Shown: positions 23,614 to 36,203, numbered from the stretch's first letter. The stretch: 64,000 nucleotides of DNA from Hordeum vulgare subsp. vulgare (GCF_904849725.1 NC_058519.1:188779703-188843702); one strand, 5' to 3'. Made by a program: numbers and translations. Notes: a model not told the origin generated them from the sequence alone.

Positions 23614-25453
23614 TGTTGGAAATATGCCCTAGAGGCAATACTAAATTAGTTAATATTATATTTCTTTGTTCATGATAATCGTTTATTATCCATGCTATAA
23701 TTGTATTGATTGGAAACACAATACTTGTGTGGATACATAGACAAAACATTGTCCCTAGTAAGCCTCTAGTTGACTAGCTCGTTGATCAAAGATGGCCAAG
23801 GTTTCCTGGCCATAGGCAAGTGTTGTTACTTGATAATGGGATCACATCATTAGGAGAATCATGTGATGGACTAGACCCAAACTAGTAGACGTAGCATGTT
23901 GATCGTGTCATTTTGTTGCTACTCTTTTCTGCGTGTCAAGTATTTGTTCCTATGACCATGAGATCATATAACTCACTGACACCGGAGGAATGCTTTGTGT
24001 GTATCAAACGTCGCAACGTAACTGGGTGACTATAAAGATGCCCTACAGGTATCTCCGAAGGTGTTAGTTGAGTTAGTATGGATCGAGACTGGGATTTGTC
24101 ACTCCGTGTGACGAAGAGGTATCTCGGGGCCCACTCGGTAATACAACATCACACACAAGCCTTGCAAGCAATGTGACTTAGTGTAAGTTGCGGGATCTTG
24201 TATTACGGAACGAGTAAAGAGACTTGCCGGTAAACGAGATTGAAATAGGTATGCGGATACTGACGATCGAGTCTCGGGCAAGTAACATACCGAAGGACAA
24301 AGGGAATGACATACGGGATTATATGAATCCTTGGCACTAAGGTTCAAACGATAAGATCTTTGTAGAATATGTAGGATCCAATATGGGCATCCAGGTCCCG
24401 CTATTGGATATTGACCGAGGAGTCTCTCGGGTCATGTCTGCATAGTTCTCGAACCCGCAGGGTCTGCACACTTAAGGTTCGACGTTGTTTTATGCATATT
24501 AGAATTATATGCTTGGTTACCGAATGTTGTTCGGAGTCCCGTATGAGATCACGGACGTCACGAGGGTTTCCGGAATGGTCCGGAAACAAAGGTTGATATA
24601 TAGGATGACCTCATTTGATTACCGGAAGGTTTTCGGAGTTACCGAGAATGTACGGGGAATGACGAATGGGTTCCGGGTGTTCACCGGGGGGGGGGGGGGC
24701 AACCCACCCCGGGGAAGCCCATAGGCCTTGGGGGTGGCGCACCAGCCCTTAGTGGGCTGGTGGGACAGCCCAAGAAGGCCCTATGCGCCATAGGAAGAAA
24801 ATCAAAGAGAAAAGGAAAAAAAAGGAGGAGGTGGGAAAGGGAAGAAGGACTCCACCTTCCAAACCAAGTTGGATTCGGTTTGGAAGGGGAGACCTTCCCC
24901 CCTTTGGCTCGGCCGACCCCCTTGGGGATCCTTGAGCCCCAAGGCAAGGCCCCCCCTCTCCCACCTATATATACGGAGGTTTTAGGGCTGATTTGAGACG
25001 ACTTTTCCACGGCAGCCCGACCACATACCTCCACGGTTTTTCCTCTAGATCGCGTTTTTGCGGAGCTCGGGCGGAGCCCTGCTGAGATAAGATCACCACC
25101 AACCTCCGGAGCACCGTCACGCTGCCGGAGAACTCTTCTACCTCTCCGTCTCTCTTGCTGGATCAAGAAGGCCGAGATCATCGTCGAGTTCTACGTGTGA
25201 TGAATGCGGAGGTGCCGTCCGTTCGGCACTAGATCGTGGGACTGATCGCGGGACGGTTCGCGGGGCAGATCGAGGGTCGTGAGGACGTTCCACTACATCA
25301 ACCGCGTTCACTAAGTAGATGGACATCAAACGCTTCTCCTGTACGGTCTACAAGGGTACGTAGATCACACATCCCCTCTCGTAGATGGACATCACCATGA
25401 TAGGTCTTCGTGCGCGTAGGAAAATTTTGTTTCCCTTGCGACGTTCCCCAACA
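23614..25453 (+). mobile_element. 5' LTR of Copia element
   Basis: 1,840 bp, TGTTGG to CAACA. A run of 14 G residues (24686-24699) and the TATA-like TATATATACGG (about 24966) are present. A 16-bp stretch at 25314-25329 is absent from the 3' LTR. ORFs on either strand here (for example 24681-25181) are repeated in the 3' LTR and are not genes. Confidence 0.93.
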
Positions 25454-25454
25454 G

Positions 25455-25467
25455 TGGCATCATGAGC
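25455..25467 (+). other. Copia primer-binding site (degenerate)
   Basis: TGGCATCATGAGC begins two bases after the LTR. It resembles the initiator-methionine tRNA site TGGTATCAGAGC with mismatches and one extra base. The same variant, reverse-complemented, flanks the minus-strand Copia LTR at 47076-47088, so it is a family feature, not a private mutation. Confidence 0.7.
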
Positions 25468-26780
25468 TAGGTTCATGCATAGATGTCTTCTCGAGTAGAA
25501 CACAAAAGTTTTTGTGGGCGGTGATGTGTGTTTTTCTGCCCTCCTTAGTCTTTTCTTGATTCCGCAGTATTGTTGGATCGAATCGGCTCGGACCGACATT
25601 ACTCGTACGCTTACGAGAGACTGGTTTCATCGCTACGAGTAACTCCGTTGCTCAAAGATGACCGGTGAGTGTCGGTTTCTCCAACTTTAGTTGAATCGGA
25701 TTTGACCAAGGTGGTCCTTGGATGAGGTTAAATAGCAATTCATATATCTCCGTTGTGGTGTTTGCGTAAGGAAGATACGATCCTACTAGATAGCCATGGT
25801 CACCACGTAAAACATGCAACAACAATTAGAGGACGTCTAACTTGTTTTTGCAGGGTATGCTTGTGATGTGATATCGCCAACGATGTGATGTGATATATTG
25901 GATGTATGAGATGATCATGTTGTAGTAGTTAATATCGACTTGCACGTCAATGGCACGGCAACCGGCAGGAGCCATAGGGTTGTCTTTAAACTAACATTTG
26001 TGCTTGCAGATGCGTTTACTATATTGCTAGGACGTAGCTTTAGTAGTAATAGCATGAGTAGCACGACAACCCCAATGGCGACACGTTGATGGAGATCATG
26101 ATGATGGAGATCATGGTGTGACGCCGGTGACAAGAAGATCATGCAGGTGCTTTGGTGATGGAGATCAAGAAGCGCATGATGATGGCCATATCATGTCACT
26201 TATGAATTGCATGTGATGTTAATCCTTTTTGCACCTTATCTTGCTTAGAACGACGGTAGCATTATGAGGTGATCTCTCACTAAAATTTCAAGACGAAATT
26301 GTGTTCTCCCCGACTGTGCACCGTTGCGACAGTTCTTCGTTTCGAGACACCACGTGATGATCGGGTGTGATAGATTCAACGTTCACATACAACGGGTGCA
26401 AAACAGTTGCACACGCAGAACACTCGGGTTAAGCTTGACGAGCCTAGCATGTGCAGACATGGCCTCGGAACACATGAGACCGAAAGGTCGAGCATGAATC
26501 GTATAGTCTATATGATTAGCATAGAGATGCTTACCATTGAAACTATTCTCGACTCACGTGATGATCGGACTTGAGATAGTGGATTTGGATCATGTACCAC
26601 TCAAATGACTAGAGAGATGTACTTTTTGAGTGGGAGTTCTTAAGTAATATGATTAATTGAACTAATTGTCATGAACATAGTCTAATGGTATTTGCGAATT
26701 ACGATGTAGCTTGCGCTATAGCTCTACTATTTTTATATGTTCCTAGAGAAAATTTAGTTGAAAGTTGATAGTAGCAAACT
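25468..26780 (+). mobile_element. Copia untranslated leader
   Basis: About 1.3 kb without a gene between primer-binding site and gag. The phrase around 26563-26640 (including 'tttttgagtgggagttct') recurs in reverse complement near 45905-45985 in the minus-strand copy, showing the same family. Long leaders of this type occur in BARE-like elements. Confidence 0.7.
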
Positions 26781-27640
26781 TTGTAGACTGAGTCTGTAAA
26801 ACCGAGGATTTTCCTCGTTGCTGTGCAGAAGGCTTATGTCCTTAATGCACCACTCGGTGTGCTGCACCTCGAGCGTCGTCTGTAGATGTTGTGAACATCC
26901 GCATACACATTTCTAATGACTACACGATAGTTCAGTGCAAAATACTTAATGGATTAGAAGCAAGGCACCGAAGATGTTTTGAAACGTCACGGAACATAAG
27001 TGATGTTCTAAAAACATGAAATTGTGATTTCATGCTCGTGCCCTTGTTGAGAGGTACAAGACCTCCGACAAGATTCTTTGTCCACAAAGTAAAGGAGAAA
27101 AGCTCAATCGTTGAGCGTGTGCTCAGATTGTCTGAGTACCACAATCACTTGAATCAAGTGGGAGTTAATCTTCCAGATGAGATAGTGATGGTTCTCCAAA
27201 GTCACTGCCACCAAGCTGTGAGAGCTTCGTGATGAACTATAACATATCAAGGATAGATACAATGATCCTTGAGCGATTCGCGATGTTTGACATTGCGAAA
27301 GTAGAAATCAAGAAGGAGCATCAATAGTTGATGGTTTGTAAAACCACTAAGTTTCAAGAAAGGCAAGGGCTAGAAGGGATACTTCGTGAAACGGCAAAAC
27401 AGTTGCTGCACTAATGAAGAGACCCAAGATTAAACCCAAACCCGAGACTAAGTGCTTCTGTAATGAGGGGAACAGTCACTGAGGCGGAGCAACTCTAGAT
27501 ACTTGGTAGATAAGAAGGCTGGCAAAAGTCGAAAGAAGTATATTTGATATGCATGATGTTGATGTGTACTTTAGTAGTACTCCTAGTAGCATGAGGGTAT
27601 TGGATACCGGTTCAGTTGCTAAGTGATTAGTAACACGAAA
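26781..27640 (+). pseudogene. Copia gag (decayed)
   Basis: Recognisable Gag pieces are split among frames: AYVLNAPLGV near 26835, NDYTIVQCKILNGLEARHRRCFE (about 26920-26985), then ORF 27032-27232 with VKEKSSIVERVLRLSEYHNHLNQVGVNLPDE. The region after 27240 has a possible zinc-knuckle remnant near 27450-27490. Stops and frameshifts are frequent. The product would be the structural capsid protein. Confidence 0.75.
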
Positions 27641-28900
27641 TGAAAGCTACGACATAAACGGAGACTAGCTAAAGGCGAGGTGACGATACGTGTTGGAAGT
27701 GTTTCCAAGGTTGATATGATCAAACGTCGCACGCTCCCTCTACCATCGGGATTGGTGTTAAACCTAAAAAATTGTTATTTTGTGCTTGCTTTAAGCATGA
27801 ACATGATTGGATCGTGTTTATTGCAATACGATTATTCATTTAAAGAGAATAATGGTTACTCTATTTTCTTGAATAATCACCTTCAATGGTTTATTGAATC
27901 TAGATCGTAGTGTTACACATGTTCATGATATTGGTGCCAAAAGATACGAGGTAATGATGATAGTACCATTTACTTGTGGCACTACCGCTTGAGTCATGTT
28001 GGTATGAATTGCATGAAGAGGCTCCATGCTGATGGATCTTTATACTCACTTGATTTTGAATCACTGGTGACATGCAAATCATACCACATGAGCAAGGCCT
28101 TGTTTTCATTCGGATGAAATAAGATAGTAACTTGTTGGTAGTGATACATTTTGATGTATGCAGTCCAATGGGTGCTGAGGCACGCAGTGGATGTCATTAT
28201 GTTCTTACTTCAATGACGATTTGAGTAGATACTAGAGTATTTGCTTAATGAATCACAATTCTGAAATATTGAAAAGTTCAATTCTATTTCGGAGTGAAGT
28301 TCGTCGTAACAAGAGGATAAACTGTCTACGATATGATCATAAAAATGAATATCTGAGTTACGAGTTTTGGGACGCAGTTAAGACAATGTGGAAATTGTTT
28401 CGCGGTTCATGCCACCTAGAACATCATAGTGTGATGATGTGTCTGAACGTCATAGCCACACACTATTTGGTATGGTGCATGCTATGATGTCTCTTATCGA
28501 ATTACCACTATCGTTTATGGGTTAAGCATTAGAGACAACCGCATTCACTTTAAATAGGGCACCACGTATTTCCGTTGAGATGACACAGTATAGACTGAGG
28601 TTTAGAGAAATCTAAACTGTCGTTTCTTGAAAGTTTGGGGTTTCGACACTTATGTGAAAAAGTTTCAGTCTGATAAGCTCGAACCCAAAGCGGATAAATG
28701 CATCTTCATAGGATATCCAAAACAATTGGGTACATCTCCTATCTCAGATCCGAAAGCAAAGTTTTTGTTTCTAGAAACGGATCCTTTCTCGAGGAAAGGT
28801 TTCTCTCGAAAGAATTGAGTGGGAGGGTGGTAGAACTTGATGAGGTTATTGAACCATCATTTCGACCAGTGTGTAGCAGGGCACAGGAAGTTGTTCCTGT
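27641..28900 (+). pseudogene. Copia protease to integrase (decayed)
   Basis: Pre-integrase text is visible (LPSGLVLNLKNCYFV in ORF 27680-27910), then HYRLSHVGMNCMKRLH at about 27980, the GAG-pre-integrase zinc region. Core pieces lie at 28248-28487 (FRSEVRRNKRINCLRYDHKNEYLSYEF), keeping an aspartate in the RYD position. The integrase C-terminal segment at 28627-28818 has KADKCIFIGYPKQ. No frame is open for more than about 80 codons. In Copia elements integrase precedes reverse transcriptase, and that order is seen here. Confidence 0.78.
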
Positions 28901-30340
28901 GGCGCCTACACCAATTGAAGTGAAAGTTGATGATGGTGATCGTCGAGCATCGGATCAAGTTACTACAAGCCTCGTAGGTTGACAAGGTCGCGTACTACTA
29001 CAGAGTGGTACGGTAACCCTGTCTTGGAGGTCATGTTGTTGAGCAACAATGAACCTACGAGTTATGGAGAAAGCAATGGTGGGCCCAGATTCCGACAAAT
29101 GGCTGGAAGCCATGAAATCCGAGAGAGGATCCATGTATGAAAACAAAGTGTAGACTTTGGAAGAACTACTTGATGGTCATAGGACTATTGAGTAAAGATG
29201 GATCTTTAAAAGGAAGACAGACGATGATAGTGATAAGTCACTATTAAGAAAAGCTCGACTTGTCACAAAGATGTTTCCGACAAGATCAAACAGTTGACTA
29301 TGATGAGACTTTCTCACTCGTAGCGATGCTAAAAGTCTGTTAGAATTATGTTAGTAGTTGCTACATTATTTATGAAACATTGCATGTAGGATGTCAAAAC
29401 ATTGTTTACTCGACGGTTTCCTTGAGCAAACATTGTATGTGATACAACTAGGAGGTTTTGTCGATCCTAAAGATACTAGCAAGTATGCAAGCTCCAATGA
29501 TCCTTCAATGGACTGGTGCAAGCATCTCGGAGTTGGAATATACACTTTGATGAGATGATCAAAGATTTTGGGTTTGTACAAGGTTTATGAGAACCTTGTA
29601 TTTCCAAAGAAGTGAGTGGGAGCACTATAGAATTTCTGATAAGTATATGTGGTTGACATATTGTGGATCAGAAGTAATGTATAATTTCTGTAAAGCATAC
29701 AAGGTTGTTTGAAAGGAGTTTTCAAAGGAATACCTGGATTGAGCTACTTGAACGTTGAGCATCAAAGATCTATGGAGATAGATCGAAAGCGCTTAATGGA
29801 AGTTTCAACAAGATGCATGCCTTGACAAGTTTTGAAGGAGTTCAAAATCGATCAGCAAAGAAGGAGTTCTTGGTTGCGTTGTAAGGTGTAAATTTGAGTA
29901 AGACTCAAAACCCGACCACGGCAGAATAAAGAGAATAGACGAAGGTCGTCTTCTATGCCTTAGCCGTAGACTCTAAAGTATGCCATGCTGAGTACCGCAC
30001 CTGATGTGTGCCTTGCAGCAAGTCTGTTGAGAAATACAGAGAGTGATCCATGATTGAATCACTGGCAACGGTCAAAATTTATCCTTAGTAACTGATGAAC
30101 TAAGGAATTTTTCTCGATTATGGAGGTGGTTAAAGAGTTCGTCGTAAAGGGTTACGTCGATGCAAGCTTTGACACTAATCCGAATAACTATGAGTAGTGA
30201 AACGGATTCGTATAGTAGAGTAGATATTTGGAGTATTTCCGAATAGCACATATTAGCAGCATCTATAAGATGACATAAAGATTTGTAAAGAACACACGGA
30301 TGTGAAAATTTCAGAACTGTTGACTAAAACCTCTCTCATG
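28901..30340 (+). pseudogene. Copia reverse transcriptase and RNase H (decayed)
   Basis: Pieces include DKWLEAMKSERGSMYENKVW (about 29095-29155), LLRKARLVTK, a YDETFS remnant near 29300, and the FLEQTLYVIQLGGFVDP segment near 29420-29470. RNase H traces lie at 29920-30300 but are weak. Many stops are present. No intact YVDD motif was recognised in one frame. Confidence 0.72.
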
Positions 30341-30427
30341 AGCAAGACGTGATCAGACCCCATAACTATATGGGTGTTGGATTCGTTGGAATCACATGGT
30401 GATGTGAACTAGATTATTGACTCTAGT

Positions 30428-30440
30428 GCAAGTGGGAGAC
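30428..30440 (+). other. Copia polypurine tract
   Basis: GCAAGTGGGAGAC abuts the 3' LTR start TGTTGG at 30441. It would prime plus-strand DNA synthesis. Confidence 0.8.
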
Positions 30441-32249
30441 TGTTGGAAATATGCCCTAGAGGCAATAATAAATTAGTTAATATTATATTTCTTTGTTCAT
30501 GATAATCGTTTATTATCCATGCTATAATATTGGAAACACAATACTTGTGTGGATACATAGACAAAACACTATCCCTAGTAAGCCTCTAGTTGACTAGCTC
30601 GTTGATCAAAGATTGCCAAGGTTTCCTGGCCATAGGCAAGTGTTGTTACTTGATAACGGGATCACATCATGAGGAGAATCATGTGATGGACTAGACCCAA
30701 ACTAATAGACGTAGCATGTTGATCGTGTCATTTTGTTGCTACTGTTTTCTGCGTGTCAAGTATTTGTTCCTATGACCATGAGATCATATAACTCACTGAC
30801 ACCGGAGGAATGCTTTGTGTGTATCAAACGTCGCAACGTAACTGTGTGTATCTACAGGTATCTCCGAAGGTGTTAGTTGAGTTAGTATGGATCGAGACTG
30901 GGATTTGTCACTCCGTGTGACGGAGAGGTATCTCGGGGCCCACTCGGTAATACAACATCACACACAAGCCTTGTAAGCAATGTGACTTAGTGTAAGTTGC
31001 GGTATCTTGTATTACGGAATGAGTAAAGAGACTTGCCGGTAAACGAGATTGAAATAGGTATGCGGATACTGACGATCGAATCTCGGGCAAGTAACATACC
31101 GAAGGACAAAGGGAATGACATACGGGATTATATGAATCCTTGGCACTAAGGTTCAAACGATAAGATCTTCGTAGAATATGTAGGATCCAATATGGGCATC
31201 CAGGTCCCGCTATTGTATATTGACCGAGGAGTCTCTCGGGTCATGTCTGCATAGTTCTCGAACCCACAGGGTCTGCACACTTAAGGTTCGACGTTGTTTT
31301 ATGCATATTTGAGTTATATGGTTGGTTACCGAATGTTGTTCGGAGTCCCGGATGAGATCATGAACGTCACGAGAGTTTCCGGAATGGCCCGGAAACAAAG
31401 ATTGATATATAGGATGACCTCATTTGATTACCGGAAGGTTTTCGGAGTTACCGGGAATGTACCGGGAATGACGAATGGGTTCCGGGTGTTCACCGGGGGG
31501 GGGGGGGGGGCAACCCACCCCGGGGAAGCCCATAGGCCTTGGGGGTGGTGCACCAGCTCTTAGTGGGCTGGTGGAACAGCCCAAGGAGTCCCGATGCGCC
31601 ATAGGAAGAAAATCAAAGAGAAAAGGAAAAAAAAGGAGGAGGTGGGAAAGGGAAGAAGGACTCCACCTTCCAAACCAAGTTGGATTCGGTTTGGAAGGGG
31701 AGACCTTCCCCCCTTTGGCTCGGCCGACCCCCTTGGGGATCCTTGAGCCCCAAGGCAAGGCCCCCCCTCTCCCACCTATATATACGGATGTTTTAGGGCT
31801 GATTTGAGACGACTTTTCCACGGCAGCCCGACCACATACCTCCACGGTTTTTCCTCTAGATCGCGTTTCTGCGGAGCTCGGGCGGAGCCCTGCTGAGATA
31901 AGATCACCACCAACCTCCAGAGCGCCGTCGTGCTGCCGAAGAACTCTTATAACTCTCCGTCTCTCTTGTTGGATCAAGAAGGCCGAGATCATCGTCGAGC
32001 TGTACGTGTGCTAAACGCGGAGGTGCCGTCCGTTCGGCACTAGATCGTGGGACTGATCATGGGACGGTTCGCGGGGCGGATCGAGGGACGTGAGGACGTT
32101 CCACTACATCAACCGCGTTCACTAACGCTTCTGCTATACGGTCTACAAGGGTACGTAGATCACACATCCCCTCTCGTAGATGGACATCACCATGATAGGT
32201 CTTCGTGCGCGTAGGAAATTTTTTGTTTCCCATGCGACGTTCCCCAACA
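30441..32249 (+). mobile_element. 3' LTR of Copia element
   Basis: 1,809 bp and closely similar to the 5' LTR throughout. Visible differences include a G run of 16 instead of 14 (31495-31510), a short deletion near 30528, loss of the 16-bp segment found at 25314-25329, and scattered substitutions. The low divergence suggests a younger age than the host Gypsy, whose LTRs differ more. Confidence 0.93.
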
Positions 32250-33177
32250 GGAATATCGTGTCAGATGTAGGAACCCAAGTCACATCAAAGTTTTGGCATC
32301 AACTACACGAAACCTTGGGAACAAGGTTGGAGTTCAGTACAACTTTACACCCATAGACCGATGGGCAGACCGAGAGAGTCAACCAAATTCTGGAAGACAT
32401 GTTGAGAGCTTGTGCACTACACTATGGGTCTAGCTGGGACGACAACTTGCTTTACGCCGAGCTCTCATACAACAATAGTTATCAGACCAGTCTAAAGATG
32501 GTCCCTTTCGAAGCTTTATATGGAAGGAGGTGCAGAACACCATTGATGTGGGATGGTGTTGATGACTGGAAACTTGTTGATCCCGAGCTTATCCGAGATT
32601 CTGAAGAGAAGGTCAAGCTGATTCGTGACCGACTCAAGATAGCCCAGTCCAGACACAAGATCTATGATGATAGTAAACGCAAGGAAGTAACATACGAAGT
32701 GGGAGACCGAGCATACCTTGGTGTGTCCCCACTTCAAGGAATCAAGAGGTTTGGTGTAAAAGGAAAGTTAGCACCCAGATTCATTGGCCCCTACAAAATT
32801 CTAGAATGTAGAGGGGAAGTTGCATACTAGCTGGAATTCCCGGAAGGATTGTCCAGAGTTCACGATGTTTCCATGTTTCCCGGTTGAAGAAATGTCATAC
32901 TGAGATGGCTTATATTCTGTTGAGAGACACAGTGCCCCTAGAGGCCATACAGCTGGACACTGATCTGACTTTCTAAGGGAAGCCCATCAGGATTCTCGAG
33001 ACTGCCAACAGAGTTACTCGCAACAAGATCATCAAGTTTTGCAAGGTTTTGTGGAGTCACCACACCAAGGAAGAAGCCACCTGGGAACGAGAAGAAGATC
33101 TTCGTCGAGACCACCCGCACCAATTTTCTAGCCAACCCGAATCTCGAGGGTGAGATTCATATTAAGGTGGGTAGGTT
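32250..33177 (+). pseudogene. Integrase of Tekay-like Gypsy, 3' part, with chromodomain remnant
   Basis: This continues the frame broken at 23608: NIVSDVGTQVTS holds the second catalytic aspartate, and after a stop near 32355 DGQTERVNQILEDMLRA holds the glutamate. The ORF 32399-32830 has SYNNSYQTSLKMVPFEALYGRRCRTP and KLAPRFIGPYKILE. A chromodomain-like tail follows at about 32980-33150 (KVLWSHHTKEEATWEREEDLRR) in another frame. The chromodomain places the element among chromoviruses, in which it is thought to steer integration to particular chromatin. A purine-rich run (33164-33177) precedes the 3' LTR. Confidence 0.88.
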
Positions 33178-36100
33178 TGTAACATCCCAATTTTCAATTT
33201 GGAATGTTTTACAATTATAGCTAAGCATCTACGCATTTTGATTGAAATGAATGTGACATTTGATTTTTCATTCGGTATTTTGTGTTCATTTCTTTGGCAC
33301 GTGAATTTCATTCACAAATCTCTGACAATATATCTTTTCAAACAAGTATGAGAGGAGGTAATATGACACCCCAAAGTTAGAAGAAAAAAAATAGTGACAA
33401 TTTATTTGAAACTCAAATTGGATTTTATTGGATTTAAGAAAAATATAAAGTTTTTATTTTGTGTCTAAAAAAATGTTCATGTTGTGGGGATGTTTTTTCT
33501 GATAATTTTGATATATAATACTCCTATATTCGAAGAATATATCTTTTCCGTTTCTTTGTTTTCATTCCTGATTTTAAATAGAAGGAAAAAACTTCGTTTA
33601 TAAGGAAACTTAGCATCTCCCACTTGGAAAGCCCGTCCCGAAGATCTGCCTCGCCAGATCCGAGTGTCCTTTTGATCGGCCACTATTTCAGCGCCCCGCC
33701 ACCTCTCCCCCACTAACGCCTGGCCCCACCGCCCAACCAGAGCCTCACCTGGTCATCCCCTTCCTTCCGTCCCTCCTCCTTCCTTCGCTGGCCACCACCT
33801 AGAATCCACCTCGGACCTCGTCGATCCCGTGCCTTTTCTTTCATCCAAGCCCCTCTATAAATTCCCGCTCCCCCCGCACCCCGTTCCCCCCTGCACCCCG
33901 TTCCACCCAAACCCTCGAGAGACCCTCACCAGAGCGCTGCCTAGCCACCTCGCTAGAGCTCCGCCTCCAACCGATGCTCCACGAGCTCATGCCGCTCCAC
34001 ACTGTCACCTCGAGCCCCGTCGACGCCGCCAATCGACTTCGGAACATCGCCGCCCACTCTTGGTCACCTATGTCGTCGTCCCCGACCACCGGAGCCACTC
34101 CCCAACCTCCTCCGAGCTTCGGTCGCCATCGTTCTCGCTCGAGTATCATCCAAGCACCGCGGTGAGCACCCTCTCCTCCTGTAGTAGTTGGATATGTAGC
34201 CGACGTATAGGATTAGAAGTAAAATACCCCTTCGACTTTGTTTAAAAAACCACTGGTTTTCTGTTTAGTTAACCTTAGCCGCACTGTTTCTTCTTAAGTT
34301 GCGGCCGTTCGCTCCATAAGCCACCGTGTGCACACCTCCAGCCACTAAGAAGCTGCCACGTAGCCCATCGTTCACTAGTGTTTTAATTCATTCTCTGTTT
34401 TCTCTTTTAAAAAACAAAATAGTTGTTGTTTTTGTTTTTCCTTTAATGTTTTAACTCCAAATTAGATGATTCTTTATGCATTGTATCACAAATTTTATGT
34501 AGTTTCTGTAGGTATAAAGATTGACCATGTTTGAATAATTTAATTTTGAATTTAAACAGATTTGATTCATATCTTGTTTTGTTAATATCTTGAGTATTAA
34601 AATAGGTTTTGAGTTGATTCTTTTTGCTACTGGTCACTAGCGATCTTATTTATCAGTAGGTATAATTTCAGGATTTTTTAGAATAACTTAAATTAAGTTT
34701 TTTTTAACAAAACAGAATCTGTTTTAGTTCTTTTAGGTTATTATGTTCTCTGTGGATCTAGTTAGTTTGATTTTGGTTTTCTTTTTATACTTGTTGTTGT
34801 GATACTTATTGTGTGAAATTATTGTCTCATTAGATCATCCGGAGTGTGAGGCTTGTTACCTAGAGGCGCTCAAGTTCAAAAATCATCAACAAGCCAAGTT
34901 CAAGTTGATCATGTTTTTGCCTATGGTTTTATTACATTGTTTCAACTTTCTCCACCCATTGCATGAAAAGTAGGTACATGGAAATTTGGTTCTTGATGTA
35001 GTATAATGTGGTAGGCACCCATCAACCCTTGTTACTTTGGCCCGGGATGCTATTTTTATTTTGTTCTTCTCCTAGTAGATGGGGTTTGGTTGAGTGTTTA
35101 TCATGACTGTTGTGAGAACTTAATAATCAAGACCTGAAGACTTCAAGACTTTCAAGACCTCATGATGAAATATACCTCTGGGTGAAGGATGGTTCAGATG
35201 GGCACCCTGGGGAAGCCAGTGGATGACCCAGGATGCATGGGGAAGCGCCATGACATCTTGCGGAAAGCTTCACCCATGCACGAAGAGATGGATGGATACT
35301 TCAAGACCCGAGGCTTACCTGCACAGCCACAATTCATTATGGGCTCTGGCTTGGTTGGACATCATGGTGACTCTGGACGGGCGGTGCTACGAGATGTAGA
35401 AGGAAGGTAGGATTGGATGGGCACCGACAGTGTCTCAGAAGAACCCTTTGAAAGTCCATGTTTTGATCATCCAGCTCTCAAACACCCAAAAGTACGAGGA
35501 CTTTAACGGAGGCGATCAAATCTTCTGGGGAACATGTGCAAAACTCTGGAGTGTACTCAAACCTAATCGATTAGCCGTGTCCACAGTCATGGACAACTTG
35601 AGCCAAAGGAAATGAAACTATCAGGAATTCCCAACACAAATAATATTAATGATGTGGGTATTATTGATAACTTGGGTATGAGATATGGTTGGTGGAACCA
35701 TCTCATTAACAACCAACAATGTAGTGAATTTGTCTTTTAGCCCCTCGCCTGTTGTAGGAAAAATTTGCTTTCTGCTAAAAACTTATGGCTCCACCTGCCA
35801 TATATGCATATAGTATAGATGATACTTTTTACCCCTCTCTTTTTTGACTTGCCGACATATTCAATATGTTGACCTACACGGCTGCAATGTGTCATGTTGC
35901 AGAGTAGTTTTCCAACCAGGAGTGAGGACATGATCTACGCTCGGTGATATGCCCTGGAGTGAGATGGACTCAACTACCTTTGAAGCTTCCGCTAGTTTTC
36001 GTTTAGTTTTATCTCATGAGTTGGCCTTCAGCTACTTTATTGTAATCTTTATTGTAATAAAGGACACGATATGAGATTTCGATTAATAAAGCAGTGTGAT

Positions 36101-36203
36101 TGAACTCTCGATATATACATCGATGTACTGTGTGTGTACTAGCATGATCTTCGCATGGTACAGAAACACCAAAGACTTGGTCGTTTCAGGTCGGGTACCT
36201 ACA
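33178..36203 (+). mobile_element. 3' LTR of Tekay-like Gypsy
   Basis: 3,026 bp from TGTAAC to CCTACA, colinear with the 5' LTR (16426-19044). The length difference is mainly one 388-bp segment at 35447-35834. TATA-like CTCTATAAATT lies near 33853. Visible divergence from the 5' LTR (substitutions and small indels throughout) is higher than between the Copia LTRs. Confidence 0.9.
35447..35834 (+). repeat. 388-bp segment present only in the 3' LTR
   Basis: The LTRs match up to '..gaACCC' (35443-35446; 18672-18675 in the 5' LTR) and resume after a second ACCC at 35831-35834. The segment has no terminal inverted repeats and no ORF above 61 codons. The ACCC repeat at both edges fits deletion by short-homology recombination in the 5' LTR. 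A 4-bp target duplication from an insertion is the alternative. Confidence 0.7.

Larger units (their letters stand above)
23614..32249 (+). mobile_element. Copia retrotransposon, Angela/BARE/WIS-like, complete but decayed
   Basis: 8,636 bp bounded by LTRs with TGTTGG...CAACA termini and the duplication GGAAT. It contains a primer-binding site, a leader of about 1.3 kb, and degenerate gag, protease, integrase, reverse transcriptase and RNase H in Copia order, with a polypurine tract before the 3' LTR. LTR text 'aaatatgccctagaggcaat' is typical of the Angela/BARE/WIS group. A second copy of the same family lies on the minus strand at 44265-48860. Confidence 0.93.
16426..36203 (+). mobile_element. 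Tekay-like Gypsy retrotransposon, complete, with nested Copia element
   Basis: Two LTRs (TGTAAC...CTACA) flank an internal region with primer-binding site, an extra ORF, gag, protease, reverse transcriptase, RNase H, integrase and a chromodomain-like C-terminus. The 5-bp duplication TTGAT proves one insertion event. A whole Copia element at 23614-32249 interrupts the integrase. Without it the element is about 11.1 kb. Pol order and the chromodomain remnant point to the chromovirus Tekay/Del lineage. The many in-frame stops make it defective. Confidence 0.92.

Noticed and set aside
24681..25181. 166-codon minus-strand ORF, repeated at 31420-31992
   Set aside because: Both are in the two LTRs of the Copia element and have no domain; the similarity is just LTR identity.
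35447..35834. MITE or other small DNA transposon
   Set aside because: No terminal inverted repeats and no TA or TAA-type duplication; only a 4-bp ACCC repeat.
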